A DNA stretch of 22,500 nt from Neocallimastix lanati (nom. inval.) (taxonomy: Eukaryota; Neocallimastigomycota; Neocallimastigomycetes; Neocallimastigales; Neocallimastigaceae): contig JACVTC010000001.1 in NCBI GenBank assembly GCA_016946835.1, forward strand, positions 1,910,001-1,932,500. Direction: 5' to 3'. Shown here piece after piece: positions 10,139 through 21,473 of this stretch. Each line of letters begins with the position of its first letter. The stretch's first letter is position 1. Made by a program: the position numbers and the translations under genes. The notes under the pieces were generated by a model that saw only the letters and a program-made list of their open reading frames with translations, was not told where the DNA came from and made no database searches.

Positions 10139-10653
10139 TAAAATTTAAAAAAAAGAAAAAAATTACATATATATCCTAAATTTATTTAAGATATATATAA
10201 AAAAAATATTACGCCTTGTTAAGATTATTTTTTACATAATAAAAAATCATATAAGTAATAATTAATTAAACAAGATATTATTATGTAAAAATTTTATATA
10301 ATTTATAAGAGGATTATCTAATTAATATATATATATACTAATAATTATATAGAAACAATAAATTTAAAAAATTCTTTTATTTTAATAATATATAATTATA
10401 TATCAAATTTAGATATTTCTTCAAATGAATATAGGCAAAAAAAAAAAAAAATTAAGATTTTCTTTTTTTAAAATAAATAAAAATTTTCATAAATATGATA
10501 GATTACTTAAAAATTTTATATAATAAAACATAAAACAATAGGCTACTCCAAATATATATCATTTAATTTATTAATATATATATATATATATTTAAAAAAA
10601 AAATAATAATTGTTCCTTTTTAATGTAGGCAAAATGATAAAATTAAAATTTAC

Positions 10654-10685
<32 letters not shown>

Positions 10686-10967
10686 TGATATATTATTTTA
10701 AGTTTTCCATCTTTTATATATATATATATATTAATAGTAATTTTTATTATTCATTTATGAATATAAATAAAATATTAATATTTATATCATATTATTTAAT
10801 AAAATAATAGGGACATCCAATGTATTAATAATGTACTCTATTGATAATAATATAATTTTTAAAAATTTTTATTTTGATTATTCTTATGATTATTCATTTA
10901 AAAAAAATTGATATTTAATTAATACAATTAATAAAAAAATAAAATAAAAAATTATTATTATCATATT

Positions 10968-11128
10968 ATTTATCATATTATTATTATATTATTATCATAT
11001 TATTATTGTTATTTAATTATCATATTATTATTATATTATTATCATATTATTATTGTTATTTAATTATCATATTATTATTATATTATTATCATATATATTA
11101 TTATTATTTAATTATCATATTATTATTA
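10968..11128. repeat. 47-bp minisatellite, about 3.5 copies
   Basis: A unit containing TTATTTAATTATCAT and several TATTATTA stretches repeats with phase marks at 11011, 11058 and 11106 (spacings 47 and 48). A shorter first copy starts near 10968. The rare G in ATTGTTATTT at 11008 and 11055 marks two units as recent copies; the third has T there. The 66-codon Tyr/Leu/Ile frame over it is an artefact. Confidence 0.8.
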
Positions 11129-11643
11129 CGTATGAATATTAAACATTTATTATTAAACCATTTGATTGCTTATAATAAGATTATAAGAATAAATTTTATT
11201 AAATAAAAAAATTTTTCATCTTATCCATGATTCTTTAATAATATCAAATATTAATATTTATTATCCACTTATTTTAAATTATTAACTTTTATAAAAATTA
11301 AAAGAGTTTATTAATTATTCATGAATCAAGTATCTATGTAAAATATTATTATTTTATATTATTTTATATAATTTTATATAATAAAACAATAGATCCCTGA
11401 TTTATTACTAAATAATAATTATTTAATGAATTTTGAATCTTTCCAAATTTAGATTGTTCTCTATTTGAATGTAGGCAAAAAACTAAAATTTAAGATTGAC
11501 TTTATTTTTTTTAAAAAAAAAAATTTTTTTTTTTCATATTAAAATAATAAAATAATAGGACACTCCATAGTTAAAATCGAAATAATATTCATCTAATGTA
11601 TTAAAATAATGTATTCTATATTCTATAGAAATTACGTTGCATT

Positions 11644-11679
<36 letters not shown>

Positions 11680-11691
11680 ATTATTTAGATT

Positions 11692-11706
11692 GAGAAAATT
11701 AATAAA
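11692..11706. repeat. Target-site duplication, left copy
   Basis: GAGAAAATTAATAAA, identical to the copy at 12102-12116. A 32-base T-run ends 13 bp before it. Confidence 0.85.
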
Positions 11707-12064
11707 CATAGACTTGCACATATGGGTACCCATCTCCCATATGGCCATACAGTTATTAATTAACTATATGGTGATGAGTTATTGGCATACTGTAACAGCT
11801 TCGCTGCTCTCAATCGTCGTTATGCATTCCTAACGTTCCTACATATATCTCTATTGACCACGAGCATCAGAACGGAATCATTAACACCTCCCTAGTGGGT
11901 GTAATTGGCGATTGGAAATTTTACAATCATCAAGGTCTATGCTTCAATTCAAAGCGTAGTGTCAGGGTTGGGTGAAATAATCATTTAAGGCTTTCCCTTA
12001 AATGCCTTATGAATATCACGTGTGGTCTCATGATATCCCAGGATAGAAACCTCATCCGATTATT

Positions 12065-12092
12065 TGGTGCCATGCCGAGGATTCGAACCCCT
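12065..12092 (-). pseudogene. tRNA 3'-half remnant (T-arm, acceptor strand, CCA) in the retroposon
   Basis: Read on the minus strand the 28 bases divide exactly as a tRNA end: T-stem AGGGG, T-loop TTCGAAT, T-stem CCTCG, 7-base acceptor strand GCATGGC, discriminator A, CCA. Four of five T-stem pairs form (three Watson-Crick and one G-T); A49-G65 does not. The B-box GGTTCGAATCC lies at 12079-12089. Only 9 bases of the element precede the T-arm, so the anticodon arm, D-arm and A-box are absent and tRNA identity cannot be read. CCA is added after transcription in eukaryotes, so its presence in DNA points to copying from mature tRNA or a tRNA-like RNA. Confidence 0.75.
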
Positions 12093-12101
12093 CCCTCTAC
12101 A

Positions 12102-12116
12102 GAGAAAATTAATAAA
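12102..12116. repeat. Target-site duplication, right copy
   Basis: GAGAAAATTAATAAA, abutting the last element base (12101). Normal AT-rich spacer resumes straight after it. Confidence 0.85.
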
Positions 12117-12660
12117 AAAATATAAAAATCCTTATTTTATACATATATATGTGTGTATTATTATTATTATTATCTTATTATTTATTTATAATTAAGAAAA
12201 AAGTAATATATATCATATTGTAAAATATAATAATAGAATACTCTTATAATTTTATCTAAATCAAAAATATATAACTTTTTATTTAATAATTTAATTCAAA
12301 TTTAGTTTGTTTATAATATAAATAAGGCATTAAAACCAAAATTAATTTTTTGAAAGAAATATTTTCATATTTTTAATGATAAAATTTTTGTCTTTTTTTT
12401 ATAATAGTTATTATCTATTTATGGATTAATCTATATATATATATAGATATAGATAGATAGATAGATAAAGAAACCATTACTTACATTGTATAAAAATTAT
12501 GTATATAGACTACTATATAGTACAATTCATAATAGTACTTTTTTAATGTATTAATAATGTATTCTATATAGTAAATATTTTTTTTTTATTTTATTTATCC
12601 GATTAACAAATGAAAAAATTAACACTTTATAATTTTCAAAAAAAATTTTTTTTATTTATA

Positions 12661-12661
12661 C

Positions 12662-12692
<31 letters not shown>

Positions 12693-12755
12693 TATTATTA
12701 TTATTATTATTATTATTTATTATTTATTATTATTATTATTATTATTTATTATTTA

Positions 12756-12817
<62 letters not shown>
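12661..12817. repeat. (ATT)n / (ATTT)n microsatellite
   Basis: ATT runs broken by TTTATTATTT and TTTATTTATT segments. The poly-Leu/Ile/Tyr frame at 12610-12942 depends on this repeat. Its tail (12818-12942) is a little less repetitive but overlaps a diverged copy of the local repeat family, so I do not call a gene. Confidence 0.9.
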
Positions 12818-15142
12818 TAAGGTCATTCCATAGTTTGTTACAACCAAATCAAGATCATTTAATTTATGAATTGGCCATTCAACAGGAAAGATTTTTTTTT
12901 TTTAATTTTAAAAAAAAATTGTTTTATACCAATTATCTTTAGAAACTATAAGAAAATAAATTTTTAACCTTTTTTTTTTTTTGTTTTTTTAACAATTCTA
13001 TATAGAAAGATATATTAATAAACTTTTTTTTTATCATATTTTATTATATATATTAAATATCATTATTATATTATTATGATCCTATTGAATGTAAATAAAC
13101 TTTATTTTTTTTTTTTTTATAAAGTTTTTAGATGGATTTTAATGGGAGGACAGATGAAAAAATAATAATAATAATAATACTAATATAAAAAAAATTTAAA
13201 TTAAAAATTTCATTTTTTAATAATACTATAATAAAATGAATATATTTGTTTCATCTAATTACTTTAATTAATTTTGATCCATTTTTTTTTAATAATTTTT
13301 TAAATAATTTTTATTATTTATTTATTCAATAATATGTATAATGTATATCATTTTGTATAGTATAATAAAAGGCCACACTTTAGTAATATTTAAATTATAA
13401 TCATCCATTTAATTTTTAACTAATAATAATAATAACAATAATAAAAAGATATTCCATGTTTATTTTATAAAAAAATAAAATGTAACTTCTGATTAATACA
13501 TAAATATCAATTATTATTATTTATTATTATCCATTTTTTTTATCTAAAATTATAAATTTGCACGTTATTAATTAATACTTCAAAGTGTAATAAAATAAAA
13601 ATAAATATATACATTTATATTACATAAATAACAAATAATGAATCATAAAACAAAAAAAAAAAAATAAATAAATAAAAAAATAAATCATATACATAAAATT
13701 ATATCTAAGATGTACTCTTTTATTATTCTTAAAAAAAAATAACAATAATAATAATAAAATATTTTATCATTATTGACAAAAATTTCAATAATTTATATTA
13801 AGGCTAAGGTTATTTTCATTAGTTATTATTTCAATAGGAAACAATTTTAATATTCTTCCATAACTATTTATATTAAAGATATTCAATTGTATTGTCAATA
13901 TCTATATCAAATTTTTATAAAATGAGAAAATAGAACTATTTTAAAAAGGATATATAATCACACAATACTTTTCATCATTTTAACAATATTTACTATCTAC
14001 TCTTTGTAATACCTTTATAAAAAAAAATATATTTCTTAATTCTTAATAATCATTTTATATATTAATAATAATTAATTAAATAATTATAATAAAACATCAT
14101 GAATAATAATTAGGAATGAGATATTTAATAATTATTGATTATATTTTCTATTCTATTTTTTTTTTTTTTTTTATTTAATTTATCTGTTCTTTAATTCAAT
14201 TTTTAATTAATAAAAATATTAAAATCTCTCTATTTATTTTTTTTTTACAATTAAGAGAGTTTTTTTTTTTATATTTAATAAACAAATAAATATAAATAAG
14301 CTTTTTTAATTTAAATTAAATTTTTAATTTAATAAAAAAAATGATAATACTAAAAAAATATAAAATAAAAAAAAAAAAGAAAAAAAAAAAGTTCAAAATC
14401 AAAAAAATTGTTATTAACAATAATAATAAAAAAAATACTTAAAAAAGAAATAAATAAATAAATACTTGTGTAACCATTTTAATTATCTTTTTGTATTTAA
14501 ACTTTATTTTATAATTTTTATTCTTCATTCAAATTTCATATAAATATTTTATTGTTTTTATATAAATGTAAAAAAGTTTATTTATTAATAAAGCTATTAA
14601 TAGGTAGATATAAAAATTTTATTTATTATTAAAATAGATATAAATTATTTGTGTATATTTATTTTTTTTTTTTTAGAAGATGGATTATTTTTTTTTCCAA
14701 TTTATAAATATAAATATAATAATAAATTTTCCATAATTATTATTATTTTATTTCTTTTTTGTTCATTAAAAGCACAATGTCATATAATAATCTTATATTT
14801 TGTTGATAGTTCATGAAAGGATAATTAGGTATTAATATTTTTTATTTCTTCTTATATTCTTATCTTAGTTAATATAAAATATAGGTTCTAATAGATTTCA
14901 TTAATCATTATCTACATGCATCATACATATATATAAATAATTAATAATGTTATATACAAATATATTTTTCAAGCTGTCTAAATATATATATATATAAGTT
15001 TAAAACACAAAAAACTATTAAACAATTATTTAAAATTAAAAATTTTCGTTACAATAAATTTGTAATATATATCATTTGAAGTAAAAGGATTTGTTTATAT
15101 TATATAATATTTAAAGCTAAAAAGAAATTATCCATAAATGTC

Positions 15143-15190
<48 letters not shown>
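15143..15190. repeat. (AAT)16 microsatellite
   Basis: An uninterrupted AAT run of 16 units in non-coding spacer. Unlike the run at the left window edge it has no GAT or ATT interruptions and no flanking reading frame. Confidence 0.95.
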
Positions 15191-15191
<1 letters not shown>

Positions 15192-15358
15192 GAAAACTTG
15201 ATGAATTTCTATATAAATGTTTAAATTATATATATATATATATATAGTTTAATAAATGAATAAATGATTTATTTAATTATTTATTTGATATATATATATA
15301 TATATAAATACATAAAAATCATTATCTATTCAATTTTATTCATGGATTAGTTAGTGAA

Positions 15359-15444
15359 ACAAATTCATCCCATTTATCATGATTCATTTTATTATAAAAT
15401 GAAAATAGGAGAGGATGGGAAAATGAATATAAAATAAAATTTGT
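15359..15444. repeat. Nested inverted repeats (three stems in register)
   Basis: An outer stem ACAATT-type pair (ACAAATT at 15359-15365 with AATTTGT at 15438-15444), a middle stem TCCCAT (15368-15373) with ATGGGA (15415-15420), and an inner palindrome CATTTTAT (15385-15392) with ATAAAATG (15394-15401). All three share one centre, so the 86 bp could fold as one long broken hairpin. It could be a decayed fold-back element or an RNA, and the AT-rich background makes the two AT-only stems weak evidence. Confidence 0.4.
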
Positions 15445-16149
15445 TGTACTATCCTATTCTTTGTAATATCACAAAAATTTTTTATTATTCATCCTAAATT
15501 GAAATGTTAATGAGTGTTTAAGATACTCACATAATTTTCATGTTGAAAGAATAATAATGAGAATTTAATTACTTTTTTTTTTTATTATATATTATAAAAA
15601 AAATAATTAATATACTTACATAATTATTTTTTATATATTGTTTTATTATAGCTTCTTTTTTATATTTATATTTTTTTTCCCTTCCTATAAATAGGTTAAT
15701 AAATAATAAAATTTTATAGAATTGATTTAATTTTTTAATTATTAAAATGATGATTTAATTATTTCTATTTCTCCATAGAAGAGATATATGAATATTTTGT
15801 TTATATTTTTATATGCTGTGAAAAGAAAATCTTAATAATTAAAAAAAAATAAATAAATTAAATATATGAATTAGAATATATAATATATAAAGATTTTATA
15901 TTACAATTTATTATAATTAATTGTTTATTGAACTTAATAACATTTAATAGTTCTTTAATTTATTAAAAATTAAATATATAATTTAAATTTTTAATAGAAC
16001 ATAAAAAAAAAAAAAAAAAAAATCACCTACGTTCTTCAAAAGAGTCAGAAATAGAAATATTAAATAAATTATAATTATTATTAAAATTGGAATAGTATTA
16101 ATTATTAAAAATAAAGTTTCTATATTAAAAAGAATATTGAAACAAAAAT

Positions 16150-16185
<36 letters not shown>

Positions 16186-16228
16186 ATAAAAATAAAAATA
16201 AAATAAAATTAATAAATTAATAAATTAA

Positions 16229-16264
<36 letters not shown>

Positions 16265-16918
16265 AATATCAACATTTAAATATTATTAGTATTCATTACA
16301 TTAATATGCATATGCATATACCAATATATTTTTTTTTTTAAAAAAAAAAATTAATAATAATAAAATATACCAATTTAAAATTTCGAAAAAACAAAACAAA
16401 ACAAAACAAAAAAAACTGAAAATGAAAATGAAAATGAAAAAGAAAGAATCAAAACGAGATTTTTAAAATGTTATTCAAAGTCTTCTTTTAAAAAAAAAAA
16501 TAATTAACATTACCATATTAAATAATGCTCTCTCTCTTCATGTAATGATATCACCTACTCTAAATTATAATATTTTTTTTTATTATTTTTTTAAATTTTT
16601 ATAATTATTTATATATAATGTAATTGTAATGAATTTTAGCCATCAGAATAAATTAAACTCAATATTAATAAATAAATTAAAAGATTATGGATTTTCTCGA
16701 TCTTTTGAATTTTTTTTTTTTAATATTAATATATCATATAGATTTAATTAAAATTTAAAAATCATATTATAATAAATTAAATTTTAATTTTTATTTTATA
16801 TAAATATCTATATTTATATATATTTATCTTTTTCTTGTTTTTTTTTTTTTTTTATGTATAAAAAGTAAAGAATTATTGTAGTAATTTAACAATGAAAAAA
16901 GGGACTTGAAAATACATA

Positions 16919-16952
<34 letters not shown>

Positions 16953-19900
16953 TTTCTATTTAATCCTCTTTTTTATCTTCTTCTTCTTATTATTATTTTT
17001 TTGGTTAAATGCATTATTTATTATAAATTTCTATTTAAAGTTAAAATAGGTTTTCCATTACTTTTAATAAATAATGTAATTAATGTAATTAATGTAATAC
17101 AGTCTAATATATAATACTTGTATAACAAGAATTGTAATCTTATTTTTATATTCTTTTTTTTTTTTTTGAACATTATTTTATATTAATTAATAATACCATT
17201 TTTAAATGTTGAACTCTCCAAGAAATTCATAAAATAAAAAAAATATAGAAAACTATATAACAATTATAATAAATTTTATATTATATATAATAATATATAA
17301 AATGAATAAAATAAGTATAAATAATTATGACCAAATAAAATATATGGAATAAATAAAAAATATACATAATAAAACACAATATATATTTAAATATATATAT
17401 ATAACTATTTAACAGTATAAATACAATAAATGTAAAATTTAATAAAGTAAAATTAAAAATTTAATTAATATATATACAAATAATTATATATAATTATGTT
17501 CTATTGAAAAGGATTAAGTGTTAGATATTTGAATGGTCATTATGTCATTTCTAATAATTAATTAAAATAATTATAATAAATATAATTATTATAATGATAT
17601 TAATGATATGATAAATTATGATAATTTACTCATAAATATATAATGAATATATTAAGGATTATTAATAATAAATATTAAATAATACATAAATAGAATTAAT
17701 AAAAAGAGTTTACTGTAACAAATCTATTAATTATATATAATAGAAAAATTTAAATAAGAAAAAAAATTCTTATAATAAAATTAAATATTAATATTTAATT
17801 TCTTTACTGATATAAAAAATGATTAAAATGTTGATATTCATTTCATTTATATAATCGATCCATTTATCATTAGTAATCAAAAAAGAAAATATAAAATATA
17901 GGATAACTAATGAATATTATTTAACTACTTCTATATTCAAATATTCCAAATAATAAATATTATAAAAAGAAAATAATAATAATAATAATAATAATTATAA
18001 TAATGATTAATATTTTTCAATGGAATTAAAGTTAAACTTTTCAATTTTAATTTTCCTTATAAGAAACCTCCCTTTTTTTTTTAGTATAATTTCTTTAATT
18101 TTTTTTTTTTTTTTTTTTTTTATTTTGCTTTTAGTTTTTTTGGTTGTTTGAATGCTTTCCATTCTCCTTTTAAAAGATCATAAAATAATTATCAAAAAGA
18201 AATTAAAAAAAAAAAAAAATAAAAAATAAAAAATTGTGTTCAATTTTTAGTTTATTAGTCAAAGTTCTATTTATAGGTTAATTGAAGTTAAATTTTAAAA
18301 AGTTTACCACTTTTATTGCTATTGTTACTATTATGCTGCCTTTTTTCTTTTCTTTTTTCTTTTTTCTTTTTTAAAATTGTTGCAATTTTTGAATTAATAT
18401 AAATAAGTAATTTTTAATAACAAATTAATTAGAAATTCAAAGCTATAAAAAAAAAAAGGAAAAAATGAAAAGATAATACATTAACTCATTATCAAAAAGT
18501 GGAAATTTAGGATGTAATTATCAATTTTATCTTATTTTAACTTTTAAATTCACTTTTTTAATTCAATTTATAATTATATGAATTTAACTACTTGTTATTA
18601 GTTATTATACAAACATTTGTTTTATATTTGAATGTTTTAACTTTTATATATATCGGTTTTATTATTTTATAAATATTTCGTTTTATTTTATATTTAATTG
18701 TTTTAAAATTTTCTTTTTTATAAATATTTTAATTTTTTTTTTTTATTCTATTTTATAAATTCTTTATAAATTCTTAAAAATTTGGTAATCCATTCGTTAG
18801 TTACCTTTATAAAGGAATATATATCAAAATAAATAACACCATTTATATACCATATATTAATTTTTAATTATGATATTAAATTAATTTTTAATTAACCAAA
18901 ACTAAAAAATTTAAAATTTTATAAAGTATTACATTTGTATTAAATATATGATTATATGATTATAGTGTAACCTATACTTCAAAAGTTAAAGTATTACAAT
19001 TAATTATTAATAAATGAAAAATATTATATATAATATAGTTTGTGTTTTTAATGTATAAAAAAAATAATAAAAAAATAAATTAATAAATATTGATAGTATA
19101 TTATAATATATTAATCTATTAATCTATTTTAGTATTTAAAAAAAAAAAAAGAAATATATATATGTAATTAAATATCTATTTTAATTATAATATTGAGTAT
19201 ATAGCTATTAACAAATTAATTATAATATATGTTAAACATATTTCAGTTTACTTTAGCCTATATTATTATTTACTATTCCTAATATATATATATATAGATC
19301 ATATTGATGTTTGTACAAAAGAGAGAAAAAAAAAAAAGTTTTATTTTTTTATTTTTGGTTAAATTGAAATTTTATTTTTTATTTATTTTAATTTTTAATT
19401 TTTATTTTTTAATATCATTAATAAAGCAATATATAAAGAATCAAATGTAATATATACAATTCAATAGAAATAGTCATATTTAATGTAAAACCAAAGAAGG
19501 AAAGTAATATATGATAGAAGCATAAAAAAAATAAAACAAAACAAAATTAACAAAAAAAAAAAAATTTTTTTTTTTTTTGATTATATATAAGAAATGAAAA
19601 TTTCCTTCATATTAGATCTTTAATAATAATTTCTAAAGATAGTTATTAGAAAAAAAAAAAAAGTGATTTTAAAGAAAATTAAATAATAATATTGAATATA
19701 TAATAAAAAAGATGATATTATTATATTAGAAAACTTAAATAATATATGTGAACTAAAAAAAAAAAAAAATATTTAATTTTTTCAATTTTTTTTTTTTTTT
19801 TAATTGAATATATTTTTATTTATGAATAAAAATAGAATAATACACCTTTTTTTAATATCTATATAATATTATTTAGTAACTTTATAAAGTTTATTAAAAT

Positions 19901-20240
19901 TATATTATGTAAATTCAAATAAATAAATAAAAAATAAATAAAAAATAAATAAAAAAATAATACAAAAAACAAAATAAAACAAAACAAAACAAAACGAAAA
20001 ATAAAATCAATAATAAAAACAATATATAGAATATATATATTCAAAATAATACAAACTGTAAATAATACAAGTTTAACTAATTTAATAATAATTCAACTAA
20101 TTTAATAAAACAAATAAAAACAAACATATAAAAAAAAAAAAAAATAAAAAAAAAGAAATAAAAAAATAAAGGAAATAATATTTATTGTTCTAATATTAAT
20201 ATCAAAACTGAATGACAAATAATATTTATATCAATATTTT

Positions 20241-20368
20241 ATAAAATATTAAATATCTATTATTATTTAATTGTCATAAGAATCACACTATAATTTAATA
20301 TATAATTTAATTTAATATATAATCAAATAATATAATTTAATTTAATAATAATAATAATAATAACAAAA
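20241..20368 (+). promoter_or_regulatory. Upstream region and A-rich leader of the 382-aa gene
   Basis: It contains several TAATTTAATATATAAT-like repeats and an (AAT)6 run that ends in AACAAAA directly before the ATG. An A-rich run before the start is the usual fungal initiation context. No distinct TATA box or factor site can be picked out. Confidence 0.35.
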
Positions 20369-21434
20369 ATGTGTACTAATTATCCAAAAATTATTATTAC
20401 AAGTCCAAAGGAACCAGCTGCTTTCTGTCCTGTTCCTCAAACAGTACAAGAAAATTTATTAACTACGAACTATGAACAATGGTGTGCTTTATATTCAATG
20501 GATGATGACAATATATCATTAGACTATGTTTCAAGTGATTTAAGAAGACACAAGCAACAACAGTATGAAAATGATTATTATTATAATAGAGAATATAATG
20601 ATTTTGAGGAAGATGATTATTTTGATAATTATTCCCAAAAATATAATTCAAATGATATGGAATATAATAATTATAATGAAGAATTCCCTCATAGAGAATA
20701 TTGTAATTATGATAATTATTACGAAAATAATGAAAAAGAAGATTATGATTCTGAATTTGATTATGACGAATTAAATGATAATTATGATGATGAAGAAATA
20801 TTCTATATGGAAAAAGAACCAGTAATACAAAATAAATCAAGACCTAGATTAAATTATGATATTCTAGCTAATGCTATCAATCGTCGTTTCCATAACTCTA
20901 CAGATTCAGATACTTCAGTGGAATCACAGGAATCAGAGGAAGAGTTTGAAAAAGAAGATTTTATTGAATCTAAGATTGTTGTTAAGAAAACACCTTCTAT
21001 TGTTATTCCATCCAATTCTTTGAAGAACCATCGTAACTTTTTTCCAAAAGAAATTCTCAAAGATGATGAAGAAGATTATAAAATGTCTGACTATATGGAA
21101 ACGATTAAAAACAAATTTGGTCAAAAAGAAGTTTCATCATCAGTCCCAATTAAATCAGGATTCTCAATTATGAATGAAGTTATTAGTGAAGGTCAAACCT
21201 TTACCTTTGGTTTTCCAGAAGCTATGTCAAATAAACATGGTGCTAGAAGTGCATTTTTAACTCATAGAAAAAGTAATTCATTACAAAGTACTTTATTGGA
21301 AAAGACATTTAATGGAAGTATTTCTTCCTCTTTAAAGAAGGATAGTGAAATTATTCTTAATGGTCCAATGAAAAATAGAAAGAGAGCTTTTTCCTTAAAT
21401 GAACAAAATGAATTTCGCATTATAAAATCATTCT

Positions 21435-21473
<39 letters not shown>

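Larger units (their letters stand above)
4952..10300. other. Left part of the 15.5-kb intergenic desert, no gene seen
   Basis: No reading frame with credible protein composition on either strand. The content is AT runs, long homopolymers (for example A28 at 6700-6727), (ATT)n near 5285-5310, (AAAT)n near 6150-6170 and (TTCTA)n near 7336. A few hairpins and direct repeats are listed separately. I recognise no tRNA, snRNA or other RNA gene. Confidence 0.65.
11692..12116 (-). mobile_element. SINE-like tRNA-derived retroposon with 15-bp target-site duplication
   Basis: A 395-bp block (11707-12101) is bounded by an exact 15-bp direct repeat. Its base composition is sharply different: three 60-base lines counted inside hold 72 G+C of 180, against 9 of 60 in a nearby line. 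On the minus strand it begins with a tRNA 3' half including a Pol III B-box and an encoded CCA. About 330 bp of tRNA-unrelated body follows, made of many small stem-loops. There is no reading frame of note and no poly(A) tail at its minus-strand 3' end. A 15-bp duplication fits target-primed reverse transcription by a LINE-type enzyme. It is too long for LTR integrases (4-6 bp) and unusual for cut-and-paste transposons. No A-box is present because the tRNA part starts in the variable region, so this copy is read as 5'-truncated and unlikely to be transcribed from its own promoter. The alternative is a primer-binding site of a tiny LTR-type element. Confidence 0.7.
10404..13420. repeat. Field of diverged repeats sharing two motif blocks
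   Basis: Block A is CAAATTTAGAT, then roughly 10-20 bases, then TTGAATGTAGGCAAAA. It is seen near 10404-10440, 10622-10634 (second half), 11444-11480, 12297-12335 (degraded) and 13085-13100 (degraded). Block B is AATAATAGGACACTCCATAG followed by a segment rich in AATGTATT. It is seen near 10537-10550, 10803-10841, 11380-11400 (degraded), 11551-11628, 12545-12567 (second half), 12817-12833 and 13361-13383. Where both occur, A precedes B by about 100-250 bases. This suggests several old copies of one unit, now heavily mutated. No unit codes for protein. The SINE-like insertion at 11707 lies just after one of the best copies. Confidence 0.55.
13421..20368. other. Right part of the intergenic desert, no gene seen
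   Basis: No credible coding frame on either strand; the only open frame over 60 codons (19859-20044, minus) is Phe/Ile/Leu from A-runs. Notable contents are a T30 tract at 16921-16950, (AAAT)n near 16211-16260, (AAAAC)n near 16391-16408 and 19975-19994, GAAAAT repeats near 16418-16440, three AATGTAATT units near 17073-17099 and a CCTTTATAAAGG palindrome near 18808. I saw no tRNA or spliceosomal RNA signature. Confidence 0.6.

Noticed and set aside
11707-12101. Intact tRNA gene or box C/D RNA in the higher-GC block
   Set aside because: There is a B-box but no A-box, D-arm or anticodon arm within the block. GTGATGA at 11771 resembles a C box, but I found no matching D box downstream.
11707-12101. 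Cut-and-paste DNA transposon or bacterial contamination
   Set aside because: The ends show no convincing terminal inverted repeats, and the exact 15-bp flanking duplication with resumed host-like sequence argues for retroposition in place.
12610-12942. 110-codon frame with poly-Leu and poly-Tyr
   Set aside because: Most of it is the (ATT)n repeat read as protein, and its more complex tail overlaps a diverged copy of the local repeat family.
20463-21124. Minus-strand frames of 125, 68 and 63 codons and a plus-strand frame at 20565 over the 382-aa gene
   Set aside because: They are shadows of the AAT/GAT/TAT-rich codons of that gene; their His/Asn/Tyr or Ile/Met composition follows from this.
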